Shown: positions 11,553 to 23,732, counted from the first letter of the stretch. The stretch: DNA of 64,000 bases from Cercis canadensis (GCA_003255065.1 QAOA01003742.1:175204-239203), one strand, 5' to 3'. Numbers and translations are program-made. The notes: generated from the letters alone by a model not told the origin.

Positions 11553-11930
11553 AGGCTGTGGTTGGGCCTGAACAAATTGAACCATATGTGACTAGAGCAA
11601 ATCCTAACATGCAAAAGGGGCTGAAAGTGTATGAGAGGAGAAAGAGGAGGGATGGTCCGTAAGTAGGGGGAAGTTAGTTAGAGGGAAGTCACGTGTGAGT
11701 GTGAAGGGTTGGGTACTTTAGGAAGGTGGCAGAGGCATAAGAGGGTATTCAGTTATTTTGTGCTTTGTGTAGAGGAATCAGAGAGGAGTCTCTCTGGTGG
11801 GTCCAGGGTTGTAATTCTCACTACCCTACTGTGGCAGAGGTGTTTCTTGGTGGAATACAATATTGTGGCTGGTATCTTCTTTCCTAATCTGTGTTATCTA
11901 TTTATTTACGTAATAAGGAGACACTGAGAG
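11533..11930 (+). mobile_element. Probable 3' LTR of the chromodomain gypsy fragment
   Basis: A polypurine tract (CAGGGGGAG, 11521-11529) is followed by TGTTAGCCC at 11533, the usual start of a gypsy 3' LTR, overlapping the end of the reading frame. The 3' boundary is not clear; sequence of LTR character (GGAATACAATATTGTGGCTGG) runs to about 11930. One frame, 11551-11661, stays open (EAVVGPEQIEPYV...) and may be read-through of the tail. Confidence 0.5.
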
Positions 11931-12217
11931 AGGGCTTCAAGTTCAACAATCAACAGAAAGTGAGAGACCGAGAGAGGGATTTGAGTTGAAGTTCAACAAA
12001 GAGGGAGAAACCGACGGAGGACTTAAGAGGGATTTTAGAAAGGAAAACCCTACTCAAAACGATGTCCTTTTCCGGTGCTTGGTTCGATTCGGTTTATGAT
12101 CAGTTTTTTTTCATTGAAACCAAGAATCGAACTAAATCCATCAGTTTGGTTTGGTTTTCACTCAGTCCGATTCGATTCAGTTGATTTGGTTCACTTTGCT
12201 TAGACTAATAATTTTTT

Positions 12218-12756
12218 GGCTTAATTGCAATTTTGGTTATCATAGAACTTTTTGGTCCTCCTTCTTTAAAAATGAACAATTTAGTCTCTCTATATTTATA
12301 CAATATGTAATTTAAGTTTTTTTTGTCTTTAAGCCAAAATTTCTAAGGTCTATTTCAATGTGTAAAATTTTTTATTCAAAATATCACCTTCAGATTGAAG
12401 AGTTATGTCTTATGAACCTCTCCAGAAAATTTTAGCTAGATCTAACGTTGGGACTTAACCCAAAATACCAAAACTAGAAGTTTTCATCTAATTGGATATC
12501 TAAATTCATTCATCATTACATCGAGCTAAAATTTTGTGGAAAGGTTCACAAGACGTAGCTCTTCAATCTGAACGGTTGGATTATGAATCATAAAACTTTA
12601 TACCATAAAATAAACCTAATAAATTTTGACATAAAGACAAAATGACTAAAATTGCACATTTTATGAATATAGAGTGACTAAATTGTTTATTTTTAAAGAA
12701 GGGGAACCAAAAAGTTTAAGTTGTTAAAATAGAAAGACCAAAATTACAATTAAGCC
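12218..12756. mobile_element. Foldback/MITE with ~215-bp inverted arms
   Basis: The left arm begins GGCTTAATTGCAATTTTGG at 12218 and the right arm ends with its near-complement at 12756. The complementarity continues inward over more than 200 bp with scattered mismatches. The centre lies around 12480-12500. There is no coding sequence. The target duplication is not clear, and the right end lies two bases from the 8-bp target repeat of the hAT element that follows. Confidence 0.7.
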
Positions 12757-13067
12757 TACTTACTTTTAGGGGTGTAATCGATCTGGTTTACATTCCAAAC
12801 CGACACCGAACTAACCAAACCACCTCAGTTTGGTTTGGTTTTTCAAAATTTTGAGAGACAAGCAGAGCCAAACTGGTTCGGTTCGGTTTAGTCGGTTTTG
12901 CCAGAAAATCTGCATAAGTCATTTTTCCAAATTTGAACAGAAGAAAGCCAGAAAATGAAGCTAACAAAGAGCTGAAAATCAAAGCTCACATAGTCACATT
13001 ACATGAGCTCCTATAATTCTCAAAAAAATACAAGGTATATCAGCAATAAAAGACTAAAACTAAAATA

Positions 13068-13241
13068 AATCATTGTCCAAGAAATAACATTCTTCTCAGG
13101 CATTTTGTCGAATAGCTTCAGGGCCATAATAAAATCTGCACAATCCAAACACCCTTTGATCATCATATTCCAGGAAACTACATCCTTAAAGGGCATTTCA
13201 TAAAATAGCTTCAATGTCTTACTGAGTCTATGATTTTGCAA
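13068..13241 (-). pseudogene. PLS-class PPR gene fragment inside the hAT element
   Basis: The translation contains NHRLSKTLKLFYEMPFK, DVVSWNMMIKGCLDC and ALKLFDKMPEKNVISWTM. This is the alternating pattern of PLS-type pentatricopeptide repeats (xLFDEMPxxDVVSWNxMI). It differs in type from the P-class relic at 3.9-5.4 kb. Only about 58 residues survive. It lies wholly between the hAT ends, so it is probably a captured host gene piece. It has no credible start and reads into unrelated sequence. Confidence 0.7.
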
Positions 13242-14140
13242 AGGAGGGAGATCAGAATTATCAACTTATCCATCAAGAGTCAAGACAAGTAAAATCCAAG
13301 AAAACATGATTTATCTCACAATTAACTCTTGATTGTGCACATGACAAACAAACCAGCATTAATATTTAATGAGAAAAATTGCAAATATCTGAGCCAAAAA
13401 CAATTTCAAAGGCTACAATTTGAATTACAGTTTTTGTATCTTTTTCCACCAACCTCTACGACAAATTTTTGCTCTACATCTTTAATGCTTCAGTTTAAGT
13501 AACCCTTGCAGAAAGGTCCAAGGACCAAACTATTCTATCTGGAATTGTAGAACAGCAAAAAAGTATCAAGGTGCCAAGCAAAGTAGTCAAATTAGAACTT
13601 CCTATAATAAAGGTTTTTGAAGAAATGGAAATTTCAAGAAAAATAGAAATTTTGCAAAGTAGAAATGCAATAACACATATCCTGTTGTTTTGTGCAAATG
13701 CAATAACACAACAATGTTTAGAATGCAAGATAGAGGAAAGGATATCCTGCTCAGAAAATTACACTTGACAGGGGTCTCCCTCAAAGAGAGATAATGTGCG
13801 GAGCACCAAAAGGAAGCCAAAAAAACAATCCTTAAGAGCTCTAAGGTCAATAAAGTAACCTTCAAAAGATGAGGATTCCGTCCCAACCTAACATACCAGA
13901 TAACTACATGACACTGCCATGGAGATTTGCCTTACTTAGTGCTACCAAATCCTTTGGAACCAATCAATAAGCAATACGCAAAACTCAAAGGAAGCACACA
14001 GTATTTACTGAAAAATTCCAAACAAACCACTCCATATAGAAGCGATCAAGTGGCTGCTGAACAATTCAAGTAAATGGGCAGCTGATTCAAAGCTCAATTC
14101 ACACATAATATGCAAATTAATTATCAGGGGAAAAAGGTTT

Positions 14141-14497
14141 TTGTGGTCAATTAACTTGCAACTTATTGTTAGTTTTAATCCTATTAATTACCACTATTCA
14201 AATGAAAGACTTAAGATTAGGAACTTGGATTCTATAGGGGTTTATCAAGGAGGAATTTTGCTTTATTCAAAGATTGGGAAAGGAACTATTGAAGGACTTA
14301 TAAGAATAAAAACTAAAGGAAGCAAGATTTGGAAACCTTTTATCCAAATTGGCGAACATAAGAAAAGAGCCAGGCAAGACCAAAAGGATTCAAATTCAGA
14401 AGTTTCTACCATTCAAGATCTTGGAGAAAAAATGAAAGCTCCAAGTGACGATAAAATCCTGAGTGCTACAGAAATTTTGGATGGGGAAATTATTTAA
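14141..14497 (+). other. Unassigned open frame within the hAT element
   Basis: An open frame of up to 118 codons has ordinary-looking composition, including GGILLYSKIGKGTIEGLIRI and a charged stretch with basic and acidic residues near its C-terminus. I recognise no family. The frame starts on a non-ATG codon and may be part of another captured exon or chance. Confidence 0.25.
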
Positions 14498-15471
14498 AGA
14501 AAGAAAGACAATAGAGGAGAGGATAGACCTCTAAACGTGGAAATTCTCCTACTCAAAATCCTCCCAAAGTCTTATACAGGAATTGTTCTAAAAGTAGCCA
14601 ATCCATCTTAAGAGAAACCAATGGTCTAAAAGTAGCATATCTCTACTAGCATGAGTCACAATAAGATCATGTCATCATACATCAGCCAACTAAGAATGAG
14701 GAACCACAACTTTACCCTGCTGAATGGATTGCATTGTATATATATATTCAAATTCCAATACATTTTAGTGACCCAGGGTATCAATCAAAACAAGGAAATC
14801 TAGAGTATTATGCACACAATATGTTTGAGGTTTGGCTCCTTTGAAGTCATTAATAGCACGTTTCAATGCTAAGGATATGGTTCATGTAATCAGGCCAAGC
14901 ATGGTCACTAACAAAAAAGGAAACAAAAATGGAAACACGAAATCTATAGCAAGAATTGCACAACACCCAGGCACCGAAGAAGCATGGAAATAGAAATAGA
15001 AACAAAAATGAAAACATAAATGCACAAGTGAAGAAGAAAAATCATAACTTACCAGCGAGGCACAACAGAGACAATAGCGAGACGATGGATTGAAGTCTGA
15101 GAATGGAGAGTGCTAAGGAGAGAAAGGGAAGTTAGGGATTTGAGCTTCAGAGAACAAGAGAAGAGAGAAGAAGGAGAGGATTTGAGATTCTGAATTTCTG
15201 ATTTCTAAAGAGTCAAAGAAGAGTGCATAGGGCTGGGAGTTCAGAAACACTTCTAATCAAAACGACGTCGTTTTTCCAAATTCGGTTCAGTCTGGTTTAT
15301 TCTCTGTTTTTCTTCATTGAAACAGAAAACCAAACCGACCCCATCGGTTTTCCAAACAGTGTAACCGAGAATCAAACCGACCCTCTCGGTCCAGTTTGAT
15401 TTTCCCCAGTTCGGTCTGGTTTGGTCAGTTTGGCTGGTTTCATCAGTTTGCCTTACACCCCTACTTACTTC

Positions 15472-16008
15472 TATGTAGTATAATATTTTCATTAATTATT
15501 ATTTTTATCACTTTAGTTTTTTAAAATGAAACTCTCAATATATATATATAATCAAATTATTTGAGTTTCCAAAACTATTATTTTTTTTAAAAAAAAAATA
15601 TCTTTATTAAAATAAATTACAAAAGTATTTTTTTGGTGCAACCACTCGTTTGGGTGTGTTGTTTAGGGGTTTGCCTTCTTAAGGTAATAATGTATCTTGA
15701 ATGACAACAACTTATCTTTGGTAAAAGTTTGATTTAGTGTTGGGAAAGGTATTGGGTTAGTTAGGTTTAACACAGACTTGCACTTCATATCTTAATCTTA
15801 AACCAAAAGATGGTTCTAGTCTAAAAGCTAAAATAAAGATACATGACAACCAATCCACTATTATTACATCTTTAAAAATTGATTAGTGATATATTCTACA
15901 ATAGTCAAAAATGATTATTACATAGAAAAAAGGAAAAAAAAAAAAAAAAAGTAGTTATCTATATACAAATTCTCACAAACTAAAAAAACAAAAAAAGTGA
16001 GTAGTGGT
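15472..16008. other. AT-rich intergenic DNA
   Basis: No genes seen. Contains A/T homopolymers and a short TA run near 15539-15549. Confidence 0.5.
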
Positions 16009-16009
16009 T

Positions 16010-16470
16010 TTGTTTAATTTTTTCGTTCTTAAATCGAATCCAACTTAGCTGGTTCCAGCCTAGCCCATCTAGGTCATTGTTTATTTTTCTTGTTGTTAAA
16101 TCGAATCCAAATTGTTTAGGTCGAGCTTGGATATCCTGGGTCATTGTTTAATTTTTTTGTTGTTAAATCTAATTCGGCCTGGCTAGGTCGAGCCTAACTT
16201 GTCTAGGTCACTGTTTAATTTTTCTGTTGTTAAATCGAATCCAATTTGTTTGGGTCAAGCCTAGCTGTCTAGGTCATTGTTTATTTTTCTCCTGTTAAAT
16301 CAAATCTTGCTTGTTTGGGTCGAGCCTAACCCATCTAGGTCATTGTTTATTTTCCTCGTTGTTAAATCGAACCTAGCTGTCTAGGTCATTGTTCATCTTT
16401 CTCTTCATTAAATCAAATCTGGCCTATCTAGATCAAGCCTACCTGTCTAGGTCTTTTTTTTTTTTTCTAT
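16010..16470. repeat. Minisatellite, ~66-bp period, about seven copies
   Basis: The motif TCTAGGTCATTGTTTA recurs with CATTGT (or CACTGT) at 16075, 16142, 16209, 16275, 16341 and 16387, plus a terminal degenerate unit near 16454. Spacing is 66-67 bp except one unit shortened by about 20 bp. Each unit carries GTTAAATCGAATCCAA and GGTCGAGCCTA variants. Confidence 0.8.
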
Positions 16471-16608
16471 GATTAATATTTAGTCGTACTTAACTTGTGT
16501 AAGTACTTGTTTTATTTCCACGAAACCTTCATTTCATGCATCGTACAAATTTGGATCAACTCCTTTGCTCACCATTTATATATAAATAGATGAGTAAAGA
16601 GGAGTAGC

Positions 16609-19600
16609 TGTTGATACCCAAATTTGTACATGCATATTTGTTTATACGTTATTTTGGGAATTATAGTCTTTGGAACCATATCAATTCAAATATTCCAATA
16701 CTACAAAAAAAAAATGGCATATACAAGATAAAAATGTTGAAATGCTAAAACCCAAAAAAAAAAAAAATATTATTAATAAGTAACAAAAAATACAAAATAA
16801 TAATAATAAGAAAAAAAGCAAGAAGAAATAAAAGCTACAATAGGTGGCAAATAGTTTTTTTGCAATGCATTTTCATGATGTTGCTCTGTTTGCTCAAGTT
16901 CATTGGGAAAAAACAACATAATAAAAAAAAAAAAAGCAAGAAGAAATAGATGCTTCAATGGGCGGCAAACAATCATTCGGCAACTTTCCCCAATGCAACT
17001 ATGTGGCTACTCTGCCAAATGACTCCTTGATGAGCTGTCGAGGCTCCTCAAATTAGTTAAAGTTTAAGGTCGGTTACCTAAGCTACTTGTAGCATAAGGC
17101 AGCCCTAAGTCAAACCAAAGGATTGTTCTACTTAGTGAATCATATTAATAAGCATATAAACAGGTGGGTTTTGTTTGTTCAAGTGTTTAACAGAAATTAA
17201 TTGTAAGTGGTAAAGTTTTAGGGAAAACAACCAATCCAAGTCTTAACTAATTCTGATTTTGATCCATCCTTGATTTCCAATCCATTTAATTATTAACCAT
17301 GTTCTTGGCCTTTAAAACATATCAAGAAGTCTCTCAATGTTCTATGGATGTCCACTGGTTAAGCAACCAAAATTCAGTTCAACAGGAGACTAAATGAATT
17401 AAGCAAACATTCAAGTCCAGTTTAACCTAAGTCCAAAATCCAGCCAAGGTAATTAATCCGTCCAAGCTTAGAACCATTAATTAACCATACAATCCTCTTT
17501 TATCACATGCAAACAAAATATGAAAATCCAAATCCGAATTAAGCAATTCAAACAGAATATTTCAGAGGATTGAAAGAACTTGATTAACAACTAAATGAAT
17601 AACAACAACACATAATCTCAAAACCAATAATCAGAACAGCCAAAACCTGGATTGATTTGATGAATTAGCCCTCCATGAACAAGAGAAGCCAAGTTCTTAC
17701 AAAATATCTAAAGAGAAAACTTAAAGACTAAGGAAAGTTCAAAAGCTGTCTAAAATATCTAAATGACTTCCTTTGAATTTCGGCTGCCCCTTTGTGCTGA
17801 TATAGACCTCTAAAATTACATGCACACCCAAATTGCCCTTAGGTCACACTTGTTTCCATGGGCCTTAGCTTTAATTGGGCTTTGGTTTAGGCCCATTTGG
17901 ACTTGTCATGAGGAAGTTAGGCCCATTTAAGTGCCAATAGGTGTCTGGAACCATCAGCCAACTTCGACTGCAAATAAGACCATCTTCAATATAAAATATG
18001 GTGAACTGGTCTTCATAACAATTGAAGTTCTATCTGTTAGCTTTCCAATGGTATCAGTTTCAAGTCCATATGACATTCACAGCTCAAGTTATGGTCCAAA
18101 CACTTCATGTAGGTCAGGATCCTGCGACAGCATGTCTTCTCTGGCTTCCAGGCTACATATGACCTTCTGGACGTCCGAATTAGCTTTAGAGCCCTGAAAG
18201 AAAGTTGTATACAATTCTCTCAGCTTTCCTACAAGGTATGACTCGGAATTTTTAGACATCCAGAACTCAAGATATGCACGAAACACAAAGACAGCATAAA
18301 ATGCTCAGTATTGCTGGAAATTGCAATTAGGCACAAATGGATCCAAGGTCATCAAATGAGGTCTAAGTCTACTCAATTCAGCCCAAAAGAGATTTAAAAG
18401 ACTAAGTATGAGGGATAACTATTGTATAAAAAATGTGTTCATCACTCCTACTGCCAGTGCCCCTTGTAGCTTGCAAGAGGGGGAAAAAAATTGCATCAAT
18501 AAGAAATTGACCCTAATTTCTGGCTATAAAAAGGGGTCACCTAAGCATAACACACACAGTGATATACATAGTGAGCCAAGTAGAGAAAGATTGTAAACTC
18601 TGAAACAAAATAGAGAGAAAAAGAAACATAAAGAGAAAGGAAAAATAGAAAGCGATACAGAGAGAAAATACAGAGCCAAATAACAAACACACACCGATGA
18701 AGAAGCCCCACGCATTACAGAGCACTCATTATAGGTATAACCACAAATCCTTAAATCCAAATTTCATTCTTTGTATCTTTTAGTTTTATATGTTCAAATA
18801 AATCATCCCTAGCCCCATTCCCGTTTTCATTCATGCCATTTTTTAGGGAGAGTCCCAAGCATTGTAATTTCTAAAGATAAAAGAACTAATTGTCTTAGAG
18901 ATAGAAATGGGTTTTTAGATAGAGAGGAAATCCTAAAAGAAAAGAATGAAGAAATTAAGCTTAAATGAGAAATGAGAGTGAGGGGGACAAAGGGGTTAGC
19001 ACTTTCGGTAGTTGTGGCTCCACCCTCCGTACCCATTTCTGCTTCATTTTTAGAGAGAGAAAGAGATTCCTAGAGAGAGAAGCATGACTAAGACCCAAAA
19101 GAAAGAGATAGAGAAATTTTCTTTCCTTAAGAATCAATTGAGCGAACAACTAGAGCCAACTGCATGAGATTAGAGAAGTAAGGTAAGAGAGAGATGAGGT
19201 CTGGGAAGAGAGCCTATGTATTTCTTTTCCGGTGGCTCTCCCTCTCTCTGTCGTGTTTCTCCTCTTTCATATTTCTCCTCTCTTATATTTTGTTAGAATT
19301 GGGTTTAGTTTACTTATTTATCTCTATTTACTTGGGCATGGCCTTGAAGGTTTTGTTTGGATACTTCATTTTTAGTTGGCTATTTGGTTTGGGCTAATTC
19401 TTAATGTGGGTATATTGTGTTTTTTTTAGTTAAGCTTGCTGGCTGGGTCTGGTCTGAATGGACCAAACCAATAATGCTCCAATTTGCTTTGTCTTGCTTG
19501 TTTGGATTATTGTCTTTTAATTGGGTCATTCCCTGTATTTATTTTATTTTATTTCTTTGTTTCTGGACCCATTAGTTGGGTTTCTTTTTATTTTTTTTAT

Positions 19601-20836
19601 GATTCGTTAGGCCAAGTATCGTTTAGGCTTATTATACTTTAGTCTTTTGTATCCTTTTATCATTTTTGGTCACTTTAGTCTTTTTTTTACCAGTTGGGTT
19701 GGTGCAAGTTGGGCCAACCTATTTGTGTGTTTTATTTCTTTTGTTTTCTTATTGAGATTAGGCTTTTGTTTCTTTTAATTGGGCTAGATTATCTTTTTGT
19801 TAGGTTTATCTTCTATTCAAGAGTTGTAGTATTTGGTTAGTTTTTTTTTTTTTTAGACTTTTTTTATTTTAGGACCTTTGTTTGTTTTGGGCTATTCTAA
19901 TTTATTCATTTATTTATTTTATAACCTTTATTTATTTTTTCTTTGCTTATTATTATTGTCACTTTTATTTTATCTTCAGGGTCATAGTTTATTTATTTTA
20001 CATGCTTTATACATTTCATATTATACAATATCACTTTTGTAAATTAAACCAAATCCCTACGACAGACTAAGTTAGGAAATAATTATATTGACAACTTTTT
20101 TTAATTTTTCTGAGGTGATGGATAATTTCTTGGTTATGCCAGAAGTACTAATGTGGCCAATAAAATTTTCGATATTGTCTTTTTATTCCTTTAATTACGG
20201 TATCTTTGACATTTTATTTGTTATATTACATTTTATCTAATTTTATCATTATTTTTACTCATGCTGGAATAAGATTACCAATAATGGAATAATTAAAATT
20301 AGCCATAATGATGACAACATTTTGACATTCCGGAGGTAAGGAGTGTCCCTTTAGTCTTTCTAGATACACTAGTGGGCTTAAAGAAATATCTCCAATAGAA
20401 AATCTTTTACCATAAATCTCAAACTCATTTTTTTAACATGCATAATAAATTGTCCTTTCATACATTTTTTAGTTATCACTTAGATAATAAAATGTCAAAA
20501 ATTGTCTATGACAGAATAGATTAGAGAAGGATTGTAATGACAATTACTATCTCTACCCAATGGTTTTGAAGCATTTTCTAAGTTTCGCCAGAAGTGTTGG
20601 TAGGGCCTTACAAAATATTAACTTATTTTGAAACATATTGTAAGGACCAATTTAATTTATTTAAAAAAGAATAACAAGTGATTAAATGGGTAACCGTTCT
20701 AAGAATGGAAGTTGTGGGGTGTTAATAACTTTCCTACACGTAATTAAGTCCTGAATCCCAACTCTGAATGTAAACCAAATCTTTTAGGTGTCCAATCGCA
20801 CCATTCCATTTGTTTAAAATGGAATAAAATGGTTGG
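16609..20836 (+). mobile_element. Possible Tat/Ogre-type gypsy LTR, interrupted
   Basis: TGTTGATACCCAAATTTGTA at 16609 resembles the start of Tat/Ogre LTRs. Near the other end, GGGGTGTTAATAACTTTCC followed by ACGTAATTAAGTCCTGAATCC (about 20714-20758) matches the conserved R/U5 text of that group, and TGGCGACCCCA at 20837-20847 resembles its primer site. A TATA-like CTATAAAAAGGGG lies at 18523-18535. The middle (about 17.0-18.4 kb) may contain another insertion. No second LTR or coding region is visible, so the 4.2-kb extent is an inference. Confidence 0.35.
18523..18535 (+). promoter_or_regulatory. TATA-box-like sequence (CTATAAAAAGGGG)
   Basis: This strong TATA match lies within the proposed Tat/Ogre LTR and precedes a purine-rich leader with many AGAGA repeats. 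It would fit the retrotransposon promoter. No host coding region follows. Confidence 0.35.
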
Positions 20837-20847
20837 TGGCGACCCCA

Positions 20848-21460
20848 TGCTCATGCATAGCATATCATGTATCTTATCTTTTATTTTTCTCATAGGGAGT
20901 TTTGTCGCTTCACATCGTACTCCAAAAGGGACATTGTGACAACAACTTATGGTCATGTTCTGTCTTCCTCTTCCATTAGAAGATTTAGAACACATAGCAG
21001 TTGAGACTATTGCATAGGGTGTTTGCTTCCTAAACCCCAAACAAAGATTAGATATCACGTACCCAAAATTGCTTGACTTCGCTTGACAAGCAACCTAGCA
21101 GAAGCGTCTTGTACATGTGCTTAGGAAGCAGCAGATCATTCACAATGGTGCAATTGAAGGAAATAGGTGATGGGTTAGAGAGAAGTGGGCATGCATTATT
21201 TGCCATGGAAAAGCAAATAGAAAAGGGTTCAAATTGGCCAGAGATAGGTGATGGTTCTGGAGAGAACCAAAGAGAGAAAGGTCTTGATTTTCTGGGATAG
21301 TTAAGACCATTAAGAAGAATATTTTTAAGAGAAAGAATAAGATTGAAGCTGAAATGAAGTATAAATATGTCTACTAAAACAACCATATATTACAAAATTG
21401 AAAATAACTTTCTGATGTGAATCAGCTTACTACATGCCCTAATCTCAGGCATGTTCATGA
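20848..21460. other. Unassigned sequence
   Basis: Open frames at 20744-21058 and 21048-21386 (minus) and 21073-21300 (plus) overlap each other and have no recognisable motifs. Position after a primer-site-like sequence suggests degraded retroelement leader, but this is not supported by motifs. Confidence 0.3.
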
Positions 21461-21469
21461 TCCCTTGCT

Positions 21470-22200
21470 TGGAGTTGGAGGCCTAATGACTAGAAGCAGG
21501 GCTAAGCATGTGAACAGGCGCTACTGAGCTCAGTTCAAGAGGTGCAAACCAAGGAGAAAGCAGCTGAACAAAGTTTAGAGTTGAGATAGATCACTTATCT
21601 GTCTCTTGTAGAAGGTGCGCATGGACTGGCTTGGAGCCTAATTTTAGAGCTCAACTTGGAAGAAACTTGAAGATCACGTTTGGGCATTAACTTAGGGATC
21701 AATGAGGCCAATATGCATAGTCTAGAGATGCATCATGGGCCTTATCTTGTTAGGCCAAAAACTATGTTTAATTTAATTATATTTAATTTTTGGGCCTTTA
21801 CGTTTATAGGCCAAAACATTTTTAATTAGTTTTTATTTTTGGGCCTTTATGTTTATGGGCCAAAATGGGTATTAGAGTTTTATTAGCATTCTTAAAAGAT
21901 TCATTTTAGCTTGTAGCCTCTTAGCCGAATTCCTATATGAAGGATTCGTTTAGGTCTTAGCAAACAACTTTGAGATTAATAATATTTAGTTACTGAATTG
22001 TTGAGTTTCTCTGGATTGAGAGTTTCCCTGTTGTTCTTGGGCAAAGAACTTGAACTTGAACTTACCAAGGATTCTTCCTTGTTAAGGGTTCACCCTGTTG
22101 AGATAACCAATGTCATCCCACTATTTGGTATCCAGGCACTCCGTTCTGATCCTTCGGGTGATGAGAACGCATAACTTTTAGCTTATGACCTTGAAATTAA
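21470..22200 (+). mobile_element. Degraded Ty3/gypsy polyprotein tail and probable 3' LTR
   Basis: LMTRSRAKHVN (from about 21482) matches the conserved GPMTRARTK tail of some plant gypsy polyproteins. It is followed in another frame by SSVQEVQTKEKAAEQ. After it comes sequence of LTR character with repeated GGGCCTTTAYGTTTATRGGCC blocks and CTTGTAGCCTCTTAGCCG. Exact LTR limits were not established. Confidence 0.4.
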
Positions 22201-22777
22201 TTGAAAAAAAAAATCTTCAAAATATCTATAAGTTGATTATGAAAATAGAAAAAGTCATGGTTGATCGTAAGTACAAATGATGCATTTCTAATATTTCCTT
22301 CATGCATCATAATACAAAGTATCGGAAATCACATTATGGAAGGAAACAAAGTTCGATGACAACTTTGTATAAGGCAAAAACAAAACAAACATGGTGTTTT
22401 ATGATGGATCCGTACTCAATTGAGCTCTAAGTTGGATTCCAAGCTTAGAAGTCTCTCTGATGCCAACCTTTTGGCTTACAATGGGAGTCTAGACCAAGAG
22501 GTCTCTTGGTTAAGACCCTCCAATGATCAAAGCAGTACTAAAGATTAGTCGGTATCAATCCCCATCTGATAGTCCTCATTTTCTCTTCTTCACCCATTTT
22601 TTTTTTTTGCTAGTAAGGGTGGTCTTCTCCTATCATCCCTTATTCTCTTTATCTCTCCTGTTGGGGGTTCTCCTATGTGTTGAGGAGGGTTTTCTATATG
22701 TTGATGGGTGCTTGGGAATGCTCAGCACATGATAGGGTCCGGGGCATCTGTCAACATCATTGCTGACCTGAACAAGG
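22201..22777. other. Unassigned sequence between two retroelement fragments
   Basis: No coding or structural signal recognised. The minus-strand gag frame ends at its right border, and a T-rich run lies near 22600. Confidence 0.4.
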
Positions 22778-23659
22778 TTAGATGTTATATGGATCAGAAG
22801 CTGTGAAGGAATCAACCTCATGAACCCCAAGTACCTTATGTGAAGTGGACCTCTCAGTAGGCCACTGATAGGCATTGGTAGTCATCTCCTCTAATAGGTC
22901 ATTGGCATCCTCATATGTCTTCCTCATCAAAGATCCACCAGCAGCGGCATCAACTAGTGTCTTGGTGGAATTCAGCAACCCATTATAAAATGTTTGTAAT
23001 TGTAGCCAGTCAGGAAGTCCATGGTGGGGGCATCTTCGAAGTAGCTCCTTGTACTGTTCCCAAGCCTCCTGAAGTGACTCATTCTCCAATTGATAAAATG
23101 TTGCAATGTCATTTCGGAGCTTGGCGGTCTTAGCTGGTGGAAAAAAATTTTCCAAGAATTTTTGGGCCAAAATATCCCATGTGGTGATGGTCCCTGTTGG
23201 CAATGACTGAAGCCAAGCCTTGGCTTTATCCCGTAATGAGAAAGGAAATAGGCGAAGGCGAATAGCATCATTACCAACTCCGTTGTGCTTGAAAGTATCA
23301 CATATCTCCACGAACCCGGAAATATGAGCATGAGGGTCTTCACTTGCTAATCCACTGAACGAGGTTGACTAAACCATGTGGATTATAGCTGGTTTAATCT
23401 CAAAAGAATTTGCTTCAATAGCTGGTCGCCTTATACCCGAATTGGTATCCGTGATGGAAGGTAGAGCATAATCACAGAGTGCCTTGGGAGGGTTTTCTTC
23501 TACCATTGTGTCTGTTAAAACTTTGGTGGACTCTCTTCTTGCCTTTCTATTTTTTCGACAGGTTTTCTCTATCTCAGAATCAAGTGGGATTAGAGAGCTG
23601 CTTCGAGAATTTCTCATACACCAAAAGAAAACTCCTGAAAGTCTTAAACAATAAAACAA
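22778..23659 (-). pseudogene. Athila-like Ty3/gypsy Gag, broken and truncated
   Basis: Read on the minus strand, the first part gives MRNSRSSSLIPLDSEIE, RDYALP-like text (LCDYALPSITDTNSGIRRP) and EIKPAII, the N-terminus of Athila-type Gag. A TAG follows at about 23370 (MV then stop, probably from CAG). The frame resumes with HISGFVEICDTFKHNGV and the retrotransposon-gag core KAWLQSLPTGTITTWDIL, FLENFFPP and SLQEAWEQYKELLRRCPHHGL. It ends in TAA at 22778 with no zinc knuckle, protease or RT beyond. It lies about 100 bp downstream of the matching PBS and LTR, so the three parts are one element truncated after Gag. Confidence 0.8.
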
Positions 23660-23732
23660 TTAAATAGATCTGTGAAAATAAACTATTAGAGTAAAATCAA
23701 GATCACTGAGTATCGATATTGATAACAAATTA

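Larger units (their letters stand above)
12767..15463. mobile_element. Non-autonomous hAT-type element, 2.7 kb
   Basis: Perfect 11-bp terminal inverted repeats TAGGGGTGTAA bound the element. They are flanked by 8-bp direct repeats CTTACTTT (12759-12766) and CTTACTTC (15464-15471), seven of eight matching. TAGGGGTG ends and 8-bp duplications are hAT hallmarks. Subterminal DNA is rich in CGGTTTGGTT-type motifs on both sides, as in other hAT elements that bind transposase there. No transposase frame is visible. Inside are a PPR-gene fragment (minus, 13068-13241) and an unassigned open frame (14141-14497). Confidence 0.7.

Noticed and set aside
16010-16470. CRISPR-like regularly spaced repeats
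   Set aside because: Contiguous degenerate minisatellite in a plant genome, without unique spacers or cas genes.
18524-18760. Minus-strand hydrophobic Cys-rich open frames
   Set aside because: Produced by translating an AGAGAAA-rich purine tract in reverse; no start context or homology.
19194-20070. Open frames rich in Phe/Tyr/Leu (19194-19397, 19882-20070)
   Set aside because: T-rich low-complexity DNA; not membrane proteins.
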